In this document: in pieces, positions 17,981 to 28,000 of the stretch
Layout of the letters: every line of letters begins with the position of its first letter
How positions within the stretch are numbered: position 1 is the first letter of the stretch
Assembly: GCF_012932375.1 (NCBI RefSeq)
Contig: NZ_JAAIIG010000003.1
Span: 62,001-126,000 of the forward strand
Length of the DNA stretch: 64,000 nucleotides
Direction: 5' to 3'
Origin: Bifidobacterium olomucense
Lineage (GTDB): Bacteria; Actinomycetota; Actinomycetes; Actinomycetales; Bifidobacteriaceae
The notes under the pieces: generated by a model
Seen by the model: only the letters and a program-made list of their open reading frames with translations
Told to the model about the DNA's origin: nothing
Databases searched by the model: none
Translations under genes and position numbers: made by a program

Positions 17981-17998
17981 ACTTCGAGTGCTCGAAGT
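17981..17998. promoter_or_regulatory. Perfect inverted repeat upstream of the methyltransferase gene
   Basis: ACTTCGAG-TG-CTCGAAGT is a perfect 8-bp palindrome 47 bases before the methyltransferase start. It may be an operator or the end signal of the MFS gene. There is no T-run after it. Confidence 0.35.
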
Positions 17999-18044
17999 TG
18001 GTATATCTGCTGATGATGCAAGGCATCCATCAGGAGGCAGCCGG

Positions 18045-18827
18045 ATGATATCCGATGAGAGTATAGATCACGGCGTTCCCTTTGATTGGGGACGCGTATC
18101 AGACGAATACGCGCGATATCGCGACATTTATCCGGCGCGGTTCTACCAGAAAATTCTTGACCGCGGTCTGTGCTGTGACGGGCAACATGTTCTTGATCTG
18201 GGCACCGGTACAGGTGTGATTCCGAGAGCGATGGCTCGATATGGGGCAACATGGGTCGGCGTCGATATCTCCGAACAGCAGATCGCTCAAGCACGGCGGC
18301 TTTCCGAAGGTATGGGCATCGAATATCAGACGATACCGGCGGAGCATATCGATTTTCCCGATGGCACATTCGACGTAATTACCGCGTGCCAATGCTTTTG
18401 GTATTTCGACCATGAGACGATTCACGGCATCCTGCATCGCATCCTCAAACCTAACGGGCGTATCCTCGTGCTGTATATGGCATGGTTGCCATTCGAGGAT
18501 CCGATCGCGGACGCAAGCGAACGACTGATCCTGAAATACAATCCGAACTGGAGCGGCGCGGGGGAGCGAATGCGACCGATCGACATTCCTGCCTGCTACG
18601 CGGACGGCTTTGCACTCATCCATCATGAGGAATACAAACTCACGGTACCGTTCACGCGCGAAAGCTGGAACGGACGAGTAAAGGCATGCCGTGGCATCGG
18701 CGCATCCCTTTCCGCGCACGACATCGCAGCGTGGGAGCAGGAGCATAAGGCGCTGCTCGAACGCATCGCTCCAGAACGGTTTGAGGTGCTGCATTATGCC
18801 GCTATGGCCGAACTGAAACGCATTTGA
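18045..18827 (+). CDS. SAM-dependent methyltransferase (class I, Methyltransf_11 type)
   Basis: Encodes 260 residues from ATG 18045 behind AGGAGG at seven bases. The Rossmann-fold SAM motifs are clear: VLDLGTGTGVIPRAM (motif I, about residues 47-61), WVGVDISEQQIAQAR (about 71-85), IDFPDGTFDVITACQCFWYF (motif IV region) and LKPNGRILVL (motif VI). This is the generic small-molecule methyltransferase fold; the substrate cannot be read from sequence. It lies between an MFS exporter and a decayed NUDIX gene, in an accessory patch. Confidence 0.85.
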   Translation: MISDESIDHGVPFDWGRVSDEYARYRDIYPARFYQKILDRGLCCDGQHVLDLGTGTGVIPRAMARYGATWVGVDISEQQIAQARRLSEGMGIEYQTIPAEHIDFPDGTFDVITACQCFWYFDHETIHGILHRILKPNGRILVLYMAWLPFEDPIADASERLILKYNPNWSGAGERMRPIDIPACYADGFALIHHEEYKLTVPFTRESWNGRVKACRGIGASLSAHDIAAWEQEHKALLERIAPERFEVLHYAAMAELKRI

Positions 18828-18872
18828 ACAGTGATAATGGTCATAGACAAATCTGCAACGAATGGCGGCATC

Positions 18873-19540
18873 ATGAACGAACCGGCATCAGCATCACCAG
18901 CATTATCGACATCATCGACTGTGTCGTCGAATCGTATGCTGCTGGACTGGACCAAAGAATTGCAAGCCCTAGCCCAAGCCGGATTGATGTACAACTAGGA
19001 TCCGTTTGATCGGGAGCGATATGAACGTATCCGCGACATAGCGCTCAGCATGCTTGCTATGCAGACCGATATGCCGATCGAACGCATACGTGGGCTGATC
19101 AGCGCTGGATGCCCGACGCCGAAACTCGACACCAGGGCGGCAATCTTCGATGCGGACGGTCGTATCCTGCTCACGCACGAAAACAGCGGCGAATGATCAC
19201 TGCCCGGCGGCTGGGTCGACGAGAATCACAATCCGTACGATCCAACACGATCAAGGAAGTCAAAGAGGAAGCCGAACTCGACGTAACCGCCGACCGACTC
19301 ATCGCGGTACAGGATTGCGCCAGCCATAACGGCCTGTCCTTCCCGTACGGGGTGATCAAGTTTTTCGTGCAGTGCACCCGTATTGATGGGCAGTTCGAGC
19401 CAAACATCGAGACGACGGAGATCCGTTACTTCGCTGAAGACCAACTGCCCCAACTCTCGACGACAAGAAACACCGCAGAGCAAATCGCCATGTGTTTCGC
19501 CGCCCACCGCGATCCCGACTGGGCGACGCTGTTCGAGTAA
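18873..19540 (+). pseudogene. Decayed NUDIX hydrolase (two nonsense codons and a frameshift)
   Basis: The reading frame starts at ATG 18873 and resembles NUDIX hydrolases with an N-terminal NUDIX_N_2 helical domain: LLDWTKELQALAQAGLMY, then DPFDRERYERIRDIA. A TAG at 18996-18998 interrupts it after codon 41. A TGA near 19196 sits exactly where the conserved Trp of 'GEWSLPGGW' belongs, a TGG to TGA change. The NUDIX box then continues as LPGGWVDENHNPYDP and, after a one-base frameshift near 19240, as TIKEVKEEAELDV, ending normally at 19540. All three lesions lie in conserved positions, so the gene is dead. Recoding is unlikely because the frameshift accompanies the stops. Confidence 0.85.
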
Positions 19541-19604
19541 GAATCGCCGGCGTGCGTATCGCGGAACCGTTGGGATGTGCACCTTCCCGAGCTGACCGAG
19601 GTCG

Positions 19605-20177
19605 CTACTCCACGCCGCGCAGCAGAATGTGCGTGTAATCGTGCAGCTGCTCGCGGGTGAGCGTGTGGCCGCGCAGGTACGCCCAGTCAAGCACGAGCAG
19701 CACCGTGTTCGCGTAATGGTCGGCGATCAGGTCAGCCGGCAGTGTGAAACGGTCGCGGTCGATGCAGGTGCGGATGATTTCGTGTGCCTGACGTTCGATG
19801 AACGAGCGCAGGTTGGCGAACATCGGGCCTTCGGGCGGGTTGTTCCCAAGAATCGCGTGCAGCGACTCCGCGTTGGATTCCAGCAGGTCGGCCATCGCGT
19901 CGAGCGTCGTGTCCACCCGATGTTCCGGTTCGGTTGACGTGAGGTCGGCGAGATCGGCCTGTTTGGACAGTGCGGTCCAGCAGTAGGTGAGCAGGTCGTC
20001 GCGATCCTCGAAATAGTTGTAGAACGTGGCGCGCGGATAGCCGGCGCGCTCGCACAGTTCGTTGACGCTGATGTCGGTGAACGGTTTCTCGCCAAGCAGC
20101 GCGGTCATTGCATCGAAGAACGCGTCGAGCGTGCGTTGCGTGTTGCGCGTGAGCTTGGCGTTGATGTCTTTCTTCAT
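19605..20177 (-). CDS. TetR/AcrR family regulator
   Basis: Encodes 190 residues from ATG 20177. The N-terminal helix-turn-helix reads FTDISVNELCERAGYPRATFYNYFEDRDDLL (about residues 32-62, spanning two motifs ISVNELCERAGY and RATFYNYFEDR). The rest is an all-helical ligand-binding domain. It is divergent from the flavin oxidoreductase gene at 20278, with a long imperfect palindrome (20207-20250) in the 100-base gap. It therefore probably represses the oxidoreductase-SDR operon and itself; the inducer is unknown. Confidence 0.88.
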   Translation of the reverse strand: MKKDINAKLTRNTQRTLDAFFDAMTALLGEKPFTDISVNELCERAGYPRATFYNYFEDRDDLLTYCWTALSKQADLADLTSTEPEHRVDTTLDAMADLLESNAESLHAILGNNPPEGPMFANLRSFIERQAHEIIRTCIDRDRFTLPADLIADHYANTVLLVLDWAYLRGHTLTREQLHDYTHILLRGVE

Positions 20178-20206
20178 GACTGACCAGCATATCCTATCGT
20201 CCAGAA

Positions 20207-20250
20207 TTTTACAGCTGTCTAAATATATGCTATTTTGGACAACTGTAAAA
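20207..20250. promoter_or_regulatory. TetR operator candidate between divergent genes
   Basis: A 44-base imperfect palindrome has half-sites matching TTTTACAGYTGTCYAAA on both strands. The outer eight bases, TTTTACAG/CTGTAAAA, pair perfectly. It covers most of the intergenic region, so it probably overlaps both divergent promoters. Confidence 0.6.
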
Positions 20251-20277
20251 ACATGGACGTATGGAAAGTTGGATACC

Positions 20278-21579
20278 ATGACGAACGACACGACCGCGAC
20301 GGTGGCTCTGGTCGCCGAACCGATGACTCTGCCCTGTGGGGTGACGGTGAAGAACCGGTTCTGCAAATCCGCGATGAACGAGGCGCTCGCCGGCCGCGAC
20401 TGCGCGCCGACCGAAGAGCACGTGCGCCTGTACCGCACCTGGGCGCAAGGCGGCGCCGGCGTACTCGTCACCGGCAATGTAATGGTCGACCACACGCAGC
20501 TGGGGGAGCCCGGCAACGTCGCGGTGGAGGACGAACGCGACCTTGCGATGCTGCACCGATGGGCGGCGGCCGGTGCCGAGAACGGAGCTCACTGTTGGAT
20601 GCAGATCAACCATCCAGGTCGTCAATCGCCCATCACCATCAACCGGCATCCCCTCGCCCCGAGCGGCGGCAAGGTCGATGGCGACTACGGCCGGTTCTTC
20701 GCCGAACTCACCGAACTGACCCGCGAGCAGATCCGCGACATCATCCGCCGGTTCGCCAACACGGCGCGCATCGCCAGGAAGGCCGGATTCACCGGCGTGG
20801 AGATCCATGCGGCGCACGGCTACCTCATCAACCAGTTCCTCTCGCCGCTCGACAACCGCCGAACCGACGAATACGGCGGCAGCCTCGAAAACCGCGCCCG
20901 CTTCCTGTTCGACGTGTTCGACGCCGTGCGCGAGGCGGTCGGCCCGAAGTTTCCGATTGCAGTGAAGCTCAACTCGTCCGACGTGCCGATCGCCATCAAA
21001 GTCAACGAGCAAGATGGAGCGCCGGGTGGCTTCAATGAAGAGGAATCCATTTGGGTCATGAAGCAACTGGAAAAGCGTGGCGTCGACCTCATCGACATTT
21101 CCGGCGGCACATACTCCAGGCCGGTCATCCAGACCAATGATGGTGCCGCTGAGGATCGCAGACGCGGTGTCTACTTCACCGACTTTGCACGCCGAGTCAA
21201 GGGCGAGCTGAATGTGCCGATTGCTCTGACCGGCGGATTCCGCAACGTTGCCGACATGGAGCATGCGCTTGACGAAGGCATCACACAGATGATCGGCATC
21301 GCACGCCCGCTCGCACTTGTGCCTGACCTGCCGAACCGTATCATTCGCGACGGTTGGCGAGGAAACGTGGACCTGCCGCGGGTCTCGACCGGCATCAAAC
21401 CGCTCGACAGAGCGTTCGGCGGCATCCTCGTCATCAGCTGGTTCGAACTGCAAATGCATCGCATCGCGCGTGGCAAACGCCCGAATCCGCGCATCGGTGG
21501 ATTGCGAGCATTGCTGTTCGCCATCAGACAGCATGGTCCCGCCGCACTCGCCCCGCGCCGCCGCAAAGGGCATCAGTGA
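20278..21579 (+). CDS. NADH:flavin oxidoreductase, Old Yellow Enzyme family
   Basis: Encodes 433 residues from ATG 20278, with GGAAAG upstream. A TIM-barrel FMN enzyme of the OYE class: LPCGVTVKNRFCKSAMNE near the N terminus, WMQINHPGRQSP (about residues 103-114), and the hallmark HAAHGYLINQFLSP plus DEYGGSLENRARF (about 177-208) for substrate and FMN binding, then ALTGGFR and QMIGIARPL for the phosphate site. No iron-sulfur or second flavin domain follows, so it is the single-domain type, with about 60 extra basic residues at the C terminus. The family reduces activated C=C bonds; the substrate is unknown. Probably co-transcribed with the SDR at 21641 and controlled by the divergent TetR. 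Confidence 0.88.
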   Translation: MTNDTTATVALVAEPMTLPCGVTVKNRFCKSAMNEALAGRDCAPTEEHVRLYRTWAQGGAGVLVTGNVMVDHTQLGEPGNVAVEDERDLAMLHRWAAAGAENGAHCWMQINHPGRQSPITINRHPLAPSGGKVDGDYGRFFAELTELTREQIRDIIRRFANTARIARKAGFTGVEIHAAHGYLINQFLSPLDNRRTDEYGGSLENRARFLFDVFDAVREAVGPKFPIAVKLNSSDVPIAIKVNEQDGAPGGFNEEESIWVMKQLEKRGVDLIDISGGTYSRPVIQTNDGAAEDRRRGVYFTDFARRVKGELNVPIALTGGFRNVADMEHALDEGITQMIGIARPLALVPDLPNRIIRDGWRGNVDLPRVSTGIKPLDRAFGGILVISWFELQMHRIARGKRPNPRIGGLRALLFAIRQHGPAALAPRRRKGHQ

Positions 21580-21640
21580 TGTCTGCCATAAACATTCTGG
21601 TAAATCAGCGGTCATGAACGAACTTGCAAGGAGATCTCAG

Positions 21641-22465
21641 ATGAATATCGCCATTGTAACCGGCGCGTCGTCCGGTCTTGGAGCTGTATTTCTTGAAGCG
21701 ATTGTGGCGCGCTACCGGAATCTCGATGAGATTTGGATCATTGCGCGACGTGAACAACGGTTGCGTGCGTTTGCCGACCGATACGGCAATTCGCGTATGC
21801 GCATACGAGTCATTCCCCTGGACCTAACTGAGATGGAGGCCCATAAGGAATTAGCTGACCTGTTGGCGAATGAGCGGCCAGACATTCGCGTACTCATCAA
21901 CAACGCCGGTTATGAGCGTAAGGGATTGTTACGCGATATGAAACCCGCGGATATTCGCTTGATGATCGCCCTCGACGTAACCGCCGCGACAATGATCAAC
22001 CGCATCTGCCTGCCGTACATGCAACGTGGAAGCTTCGAGATCATCACTGGCTCGGTGTCGTCATTCGCTCCGATCCCATGGCAGGCCGTGTATGCTGCGA
22101 GCAAGGCGTATGTGCGGTTCCTTTCTCGGGCGGTGCGGGAGGAGGAGCGCGAACGCGGCGTGAACGTGATGTTGTTCAGTCCCGGCAACATGAACACCGA
22201 AATGAACGTGCGGGGTTCTTCCACGGGCAAACTGGCCCGGCTGCCGTATTTGAATATGCGCCGAGAAACCGAAAAGGCGCTGGCCAAAGCTGAACGTGGT
22301 GCCGCTACCTACACGCCGATGTTGTTCTACAAACTGTACCGCGTATTTGCCAAACTCATGCCCTCCGCGCTCGCCGTACATATCACCAGTCTTGAGTCAG
22401 GCGAGACCAGCAGACGGTCGCAGTCGTCGGGCCGGTATGCGCCGGGTAGTCGGTATGCGGATTGA
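21641..22465 (+). CDS. Short-chain dehydrogenase/reductase
   Basis: Encodes 274 residues from ATG 21641 behind AAGGAGAT. The cofactor-binding motif TGASSGLG is at the N terminus (residues 6-13), NNAGYE near 87, a catalytic Ser within ITGSVSSFA, and YAASKAY with the Tyr/Lys pair near 150. The C-terminal segment after residue 215 (ALAKAERGAATYTP) resembles the DltE/YqjQ-like SDR group that acts on lipids or ketones. It lies 61 bases after the OYE-type gene, in the same orientation, so a shared redox detoxification role is plausible. Confidence 0.83.
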   Translation: MNIAIVTGASSGLGAVFLEAIVARYRNLDEIWIIARREQRLRAFADRYGNSRMRIRVIPLDLTEMEAHKELADLLANERPDIRVLINNAGYERKGLLRDMKPADIRLMIALDVTAATMINRICLPYMQRGSFEIITGSVSSFAPIPWQAVYAASKAYVRFLSRAVREEERERGVNVMLFSPGNMNTEMNVRGSSTGKLARLPYLNMRRETEKALAKAERGAATYTPMLFYKLYRVFAKLMPSALAVHITSLESGETSRRSQSSGRYAPGSRYAD

Positions 22466-22554
22466 GAATGTGGTGATAGACAGTGCCATCGGCAATGGGA
22501 TGTCGTTCATGAATGCCGCTAACGACTATGGAAAGTCGTTTTCGATTGCAAGCG

Positions 22555-22633
22555 TTTGTCTGTTCGTGTGATGAATAAGTACCGCGCGAACAGACAAAGG
22601 ATTTTGATGGGCTATTCGTTTGTATGTTCGCGC
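22555..22633. repeat. Three-copy motif cluster (TTTGTCTGTTCG) after the SDR gene
   Basis: TTTGTCTGTTCG at 22555-22566 and its exact inverse at 22587-22598 form a 12-bp perfect stem with a 20-base loop, followed by GGATTTT, so it may terminate the SDR transcript. A third copy with one change (CGTTTGTATGTTCGCGC) lies at 22617-22633. The rest of the 267-base gap holds no supported gene. Confidence 0.55.
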
Positions 22634-22732
22634 AGGGGCGTCCGTTACTTCGTATTATTATGCAACGGTTTCGTGTTGAATTTCAGCACATTTGTTGTCG
22701 CGCCGAACGGAAAGTAAATAATTGACTTATTC

Positions 22733-23266
22733 TCAGCTCAGCTTCTTTAGCAACGACTCCACATGCCCCTTGGCGCGCACATTGTAGCGGGCCAGTTCAA
22801 TGGTTCCATTGGCGTCAATCGCAAACGTGGAGCGCAGTACGCCCACATGCGTCTTGCCATAGAGCTTCTTCTCGCCGTAGGCGGCGTACAGTTTATGAAC
22901 AGTCAAATCGGGGTCGGACAGCAGTGGGAATGAAAGATGGTCACGTTCTCGGAACTTCTGCAATTTCGCCACCGGATCCTTGGATACTCCGAGCACCGTA
23001 TAGCCCAGCGTGCTGAGTCGTGCCATGTTGTCGCGGAAATCGCATGCTTCCGTAGTGCAACCAGGTGTCATTGCAGCCGGATAGAAGTACAGAATCACGC
23101 TCTTGCCTTGTGCGGTGAGTGCGGAAAGCGTAATCGTTGATTCGCTGCCGTCAGGGTTTACGGCTGACAAGGTGAAGTCCGGTGCCTGTTCGCCGGGCTC
23201 TAGACGCGACGGCAAGTCGGTGTTGGTTGTCTCGGCGGATTCTTTTCGCTGGTCTGTATTCGTCAT
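22733..23266 (-). CDS. bcp: Thiol peroxidase / peroxiredoxin, Bcp type
   Basis: Encodes 177 residues from ATG 23266. Thioredoxin-fold peroxiredoxin: GEQAPDFTL at the start of the domain, then YFYPAAMTPGCTTEACDFRD with the peroxidatic Cys of the PGCT motif and a second Cys five residues later (the intramolecular resolving Cys of Bcp). VLGVSKDP and FPLLSDPD follow. Bcp enzymes reduce hydroperoxides with thioredoxin. PxxxTPGCT has Ala-Ala-Met between the Pro and Thr. The N-terminal 25 residues are polar and unconserved. Confidence 0.92.
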   Translation of the reverse strand: MTNTDQRKESAETTNTDLPSRLEPGEQAPDFTLSAVNPDGSESTITLSALTAQGKSVILYFYPAAMTPGCTTEACDFRDNMARLSTLGYTVLGVSKDPVAKLQKFRERDHLSFPLLSDPDLTVHKLYAAYGEKKLYGKTHVGVLRSTFAIDANGTIELARYNVRAKGHVESLLKKLS

Positions 23267-23479
23267 AATGCCTATCGTAATCACAACTGTCATGAGTTGG
23301 CGGTTTGAGAAGACATGGTGACACTTGTGGCCTTGACATAAGTATCCGCGTGAGCGACGAAACGAACGTGCCGGTTGAAGAAGTTGACGATGAGCCCGGT
23401 GATTGCAGGGATGATGATTGTGCCGATGCGTGGTTCCTTCGTAATTATTGCACATGGATTAAAGGAATGGGTAGAAGTC

Positions 23480-24091
23480 TCACCACAGCACGTCAACCGG
23501 TGCCGTGGTTTTATTGGTTTCGATGATGTGACATATCTGTTCCGGGGTCTCCTTGCAGCCACGGCGAATCCACAGCCAAATGATTGAGGAGACGGCGGAA
23601 ACGAGAATCTCCATCGCATAATCGGCGGGAATGCCGTTGTAGTCATGCTTGGGCTCTTCATCGAATCGCTTGGCTTGAGCTACGATAAGCTGCTTCAGCA
23701 CGTTCTTCAGGCGGTCGTACAGCTGCATATCGGTACCTGAACGGGAGATCGCGTTAAAGAAGGCGTAATCATCCTTGACGTAATGCAGCGCTTTGGCGAT
23801 GGCTTCTTCTTTAAAGGCATCGCAAATCGCTTTGCCGTCGGAGGTCACGGTCTGCCCGTTATCATCCGAATTCTCCACGAGAATCTCGGTCAGATCGGCG
23901 ATGGTGTCGTCGATGAGCTGCTGGCGTAGGTCGAACTTATCGATGTAATGCATATAGAACGTGCCGCGATTGATACCGGCCGCGCGGGCGATGTCGCTCA
24001 CGGTCATGGCATCGAATCCTTTGGACTGCATTAGCGAGGTAAACGCCGCCTTGATTTTCGCTTCGGTTTTGGTATTGCGCTTACCAGTCAT
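23480..24091 (-). CDS. TetR/AcrR family regulator of the adjacent ABC exporter
   Basis: Encodes 203 residues from ATG 24091 behind GGAGG. The helix-turn-helix is at about residues 25-55 (MTVSDIARAAGINRGTFYMHY), followed by a helical C-terminal domain of the TetR_C_7 kind. It is divergent from the ABC operon at 24307. Two near-identical sites, ATCAACACGTTGTYTRATNA, lie in the gap, one near each gene start, and are likely its operators. Confidence 0.88.
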   Translation of the reverse strand: MTGKRNTKTEAKIKAAFTSLMQSKGFDAMTVSDIARAAGINRGTFYMHYIDKFDLRQQLIDDTIADLTEILVENSDDNGQTVTSDGKAICDAFKEEAIAKALHYVKDDYAFFNAISRSGTDMQLYDRLKNVLKQLIVAQAKRFDEEPKHDYNGIPADYAMEILVSAVSSIIWLWIRRGCKETPEQICHIIETNKTTAPVDVLW

Positions 24092-24149
24092 TGCTGCCTC
24101 CGTTCTTGTTCTGCTCTTCTCTTTTACGCATCGCGCAATCATCGATTCT

Positions 24150-24295
24150 ATCAACACGTTGTCTGATTAGTGTGCAGAATCGGCAACATTCCCGAAAGTG
24201 TTCAATTTAGACATTTTGCCTAATTGTGGTCATTGACTGACTGTTCTTCACGAAATTAGGATGCAGGCAATAAATCAACACGTTGTTTAATCAAG
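24150..24295. promoter_or_regulatory. Paired operator-like repeats between TetR and ABC genes
   Basis: Copies at 24150-24170 and 24274-24295 share ATCAACACGTTGT followed by TGATTA or TAATCA. The core CAAC-AC-GTTG is a short palindrome. One copy is 59 bases before the TetR start and the other ends 12 bases before the ABC ATPase start, so binding would control both. Confidence 0.55.
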
Positions 24296-24306
24296 GATTA
24301 ATCTTC

Positions 24307-25008
24307 ATGGCATACATCGAAATGGTCCACAGCTTCAAGCGCTATCAAACGGGCAGCACCACCATCACAGCTAATAATGATGTCAGTTTCGACATTGAGA
24401 AAGGCGAATTGGCCATCATCCTCGGTGCGTCCGGTGCCGGCAAATCAACCGTGCTCAACATTCTGGGCGGCATGGACACCAATTCTGAAGGCCAAGTCAT
24501 CATCGACGGCAAAGACATCTCCAACTACAATGCTCACCAGCTCACTGACTATCGTCGCTACGACATCGGCTTCGTCTTCCAGTTCTACAATCTCGTGGCT
24601 AATCTGACAGCCAAGGAGAACGTGGAGCTTGCCTCGGAAATCGTCAAAGACGCGCAGGACCCAGTACAGACATTGATCGACGTTGGGCTCAAGGATCGTA
24701 TCGACAACTTCCCAGCCCAGCTTTCCGGTGGCGAACAGCAGCGTGTGGCCATCGCCAGAGCCGTGGCAAAGAACCCGAAGATTCTGTTGTGTGATGAGCC
24801 AACCGGCGCGCTCGACTACAACACCGGCAAACAGGTGCTGCAAATCTTGCAAGACCAAAGCCGCAAGAAAGGCGCCACCGTGGTCATTGTGACGCATAAC
24901 TCGGCCATCGCACCTATAGCGGATCGTGTCATCCATATGCACGATGCCCGCGTCAAATCCATTGAAATCAATGAACATCCGATGGATATCAAGGATTTGG
25001 AGTGGTAA
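24307..25008 (+). CDS. ABC transporter ATP-binding protein (MacB/LolD type)
   Basis: Encodes 233 residues from ATG 24307 behind AAGGA. Walker [10 protein letters not shown] (about residues 39-47), Q-loop FVFQFYNLV, signature LSGGEQQR (about 139), Walker [13 protein letters not shown] (about 159) and the VTHN switch are intact. The next gene is the large coiled-coil permease, starting two bases after this stop. The pair resembles antimicrobial-peptide or macrolide exporters of the MacB class, controlled here by a TetR repressor. Confidence 0.92.
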   Translation: MAYIEMVHSFKRYQTGSTTITANNDVSFDIEKGELAIILGASGAGKSTVLNILGGMDTNSEGQVIIDGKDISNYNAHQLTDYRRYDIGFVFQFYNLVANLTAKENVELASEIVKDAQDPVQTLIDVGLKDRIDNFPAQLSGGEQQRVAIARAVAKNPKILLCDEPTGALDYNTGKQVLQILQDQSRKKGATVVIVTHNSAIAPIADRVIHMHDARVKSIEINEHPMDIKDLEW

Positions 25009-25010
25009 AC

Positions 25011-28000
25011 ATGGCCGATTTCAATGATTTTCTGGTTACCGACGAAACTGATGATTCTATGGCATCGGCTCGCCGCAGCCATAGACGAAGTAGGGCGACA
25101 AAGACTGGGATGCTGCGCAAACACATGCTTTGGAAAGATATCTTCGCTACCCTGAACAAATCCAAGGGCCGTTTTCTTTCCATCGTGAGCTTGATGCTGC
25201 TCGGCTCGTTCGCGCTCGTCGGACTGTTCGTTACCGGACCGAACATGCGTATCACTGGCACCGACTACTACAACACCAATCATTTAGCGGACGTCACCGT
25301 CATCAGCGACTACGGTCTGACCGCCGACGACGCACGCATCATCCGCAACACCAAGGGTGTCAAATCAGCGGAATTCGGCTACTTCAAAGACGTGACCATC
25401 AAAAACAGCAACCACAGCCTGCGTGTCTACTCCAATCCGAAATCCATCTCAACGTTCGACGTGGAGGAAGGCAGGCTGCCGAAGAACTCCAACGAGATTG
25501 CCCTGGACCGCACCGAGCGGGATAAGTACGCCATCGATAGCACCATCACCATCAGCGAACAGCCGGATATCGCGGGGGACAAGGTGCTGAAGCACAGCCG
25601 GTACACGGTGGTCGGATTCGTGAATTCGACCGAAGGACTATCGAATGTGAACCTCGGCCAATCCACAGCAGGCACCGGTGAATTGGACGGCTACGCAGTA
25701 GTGACTGCCGCCGCTTTCGATTCCAAGGTGAAGATGATCGGTCGCGTGACCTTCAAGGATACGCAGAACATTGATTACTGGACTAGCGAATACCGCGATC
25801 TTGTACAGGCGCATAAGGACACCTTGACCAAGCGTCTTGCCGATCAGCCTACAGCTCGTGAGGAATCAATCAAAGAGGAGCGCCGCCAACAGATCGAAAA
25901 GGCACAATCTCAAGTCGATGCAGCAAAGCAGCAGCTTAGAGACACCCAAACACAGCTGGATGAAGCCAAGGCCCAGATTGAATCAGGTAAAGATCAACTC
26001 GCCGATAGCAGCGTACAGGCAGTTGATCAAGCATCCTCTGCACTGGCGGAACTATCCGGTGCCAGCGCGCAAATCGCCTCCGCTGGCTCCCAGCTGACTG
26101 CGGCACAAACCAAGTTGACAGCTGGCGGACAGCAGCTCGACCAAGGACAGAGTCAACTCAGTGCGGCTTGGCAACAGCTTTCCGACGCCAAAACACAATT
26201 GGATATGGCTCGCACAGCGTTGGACGCATCCAAAACAGTGCTGGATAAAACAGGTGCGGCGCTGCAATCCTGGGCCGATTCCGGGCTCACCGGCAATGCG
26301 TATACCAGCGTGAAAGCGCAGTACGACAAGGCGTTGCAGGCATACAACAATGCGGTGAAGCAATACAACAGCAAACTCGGCGAATACAATGCCGCATTGC
26401 AACAGTGGAACTCCAGCGCCTCGGCTCTCCAACAGGGCAGTGAGGAGTATCAGCAGAACGCTGCAGCCATCGCCGAAGCCGGCAATCAATTGGCCAACAA
26501 GCAGATCGAATTAGGCGCGGCCATATCCAGTGCACCAGCCAGTGCATCGGCGGGAGCCAGCCAGTTGATTGAAGGCAACCGAAACCTCGAAAAAGCGGAA
26601 GAAGAATACAACCAGAAACTGCAGGAATTCAACGATGCCAAGCCGGCCGCCGAAAAGAAAATCAAGCAGGCCGAGCATGATATTGCGTTGGCTCGGGAGA
26701 AGGTGGACACACTTGAAGTACCAGCGTATTCGATTGATGGACGCCGAGAAGGATTGACTTCGGAAGGTTACCGAGTCTACGAAATCATCGCGAACATCGT
26801 GGAAAAACTGGCGCTGATCTTCCCGGTGTTCCTGTACTTTGTGGCCGCGCTGGTGACCTTCACCACGATGGGCCGCATGGTGGATGAAGAACGCACCAAT
26901 TCCGGTACGCTGAAGGCCTTGGGCTACGGCAATCAGGACATCATGAAAAAGTTCGTGTTCTACGGGTTCACCGCTTCCACCATCGGTACGCTTTTCGGCG
27001 TGCTGCTCGGCCATACACTGCTGCCGATGATTGTCTACCATGCATACAGCGACGGATTCACCGTGCCGCGTATCGCGCTGGTGTTCCATCCGGTTGTGAC
27101 AGTGGTGGCATTCCTGCTCGCTTGGGTGAGTGCCGTGGTACCCGCCGTGCTCGCCGCATACCGTGAACTGCGGGAGAAGCCTGCAGCCCTGCTACTGCCG
27201 AAGCCACCAGCCAAAGGCTCTAAAATCTTCTTGGAGCGCATCAAGCCTCTGTGGAATCGGCTGAACTTCACGCGCAAGGTCACCGCTCGCAATCTGTTCC
27301 GCTACAAAACCCGCGGTTTGATGACCATTTTTGGTGTGGCGGGAGCCGTTGCGCTGTTGACCGCTGGACTTGGCGTGCAGGCTTCCATAGGACAAATCGG
27401 TGAACGACAGTTCGATGAGATCATCCACTATGACCTCATCGTGGCCGAACGCAGCGATAACAACGAGGAACAAAACAGGGCAGTGGCCGACTCCATGAAG
27501 CGGACGGCCGTCGACTTCTCTACGCCGATTCGCTATGAAGAACTCACCAAAACCTCGGGCAAGGAACATGACAAGCAGAGTATTACCTTGCTCGTCACCG
27601 ACGACGCTTACAACTTCGGTGATTACCTGACGTTGCGCTCGCGGGTCGGCCGTACGCCGCAAGTACTCACCGACCGTGGGGCGATTATCTCCGAACGTAT
27701 GGCGGACATGTTGAACGCCAAGGTGGGGGATACCGTCACCGTAACCGACAGTGGCGGCGTGAACCGTCGTGTGCGCGTTGACGGCATTGCCGAGATGTAC
27801 ATCGGGCATTTCATGGTGATGAGTTCCGGCGAATACGAGCACACATTCCATAGGGATTACCAGTCGAATGCGTACATGGTGAAGCTCAAAGACAACAGTA
27901 TCGAGAACGCCGAAAAGCAAGGTGCGCAATTCATGAAAGTGGATGGCGTTAGGTCAGTGGTGCAGAACACCACGATGAAAAACCAGGTGGCTACCATTGT

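Noticed and set aside
19190..19200. TGA in the NUDIX gene as a possible recoded (selenocysteine or Trp) codon
   Set aside because: Another stop and a frameshift in the same gene show plain decay; no recoding structure seen.
20230..21615. Long minus-strand frame opposite the OYE-type gene
   Set aside because: Same codon-bias artefact; the sense frame has clear OYE motifs and a start signal.
23290..23479. Hydrophobic peptide frame on the minus strand (KEPRIGTIIIPAITGLIV) after the TetR gene
   Set aside because: The stretch looks protein-like, but no usable start codon with a ribosome site is found. It may be a remnant; not enough to call a gene.
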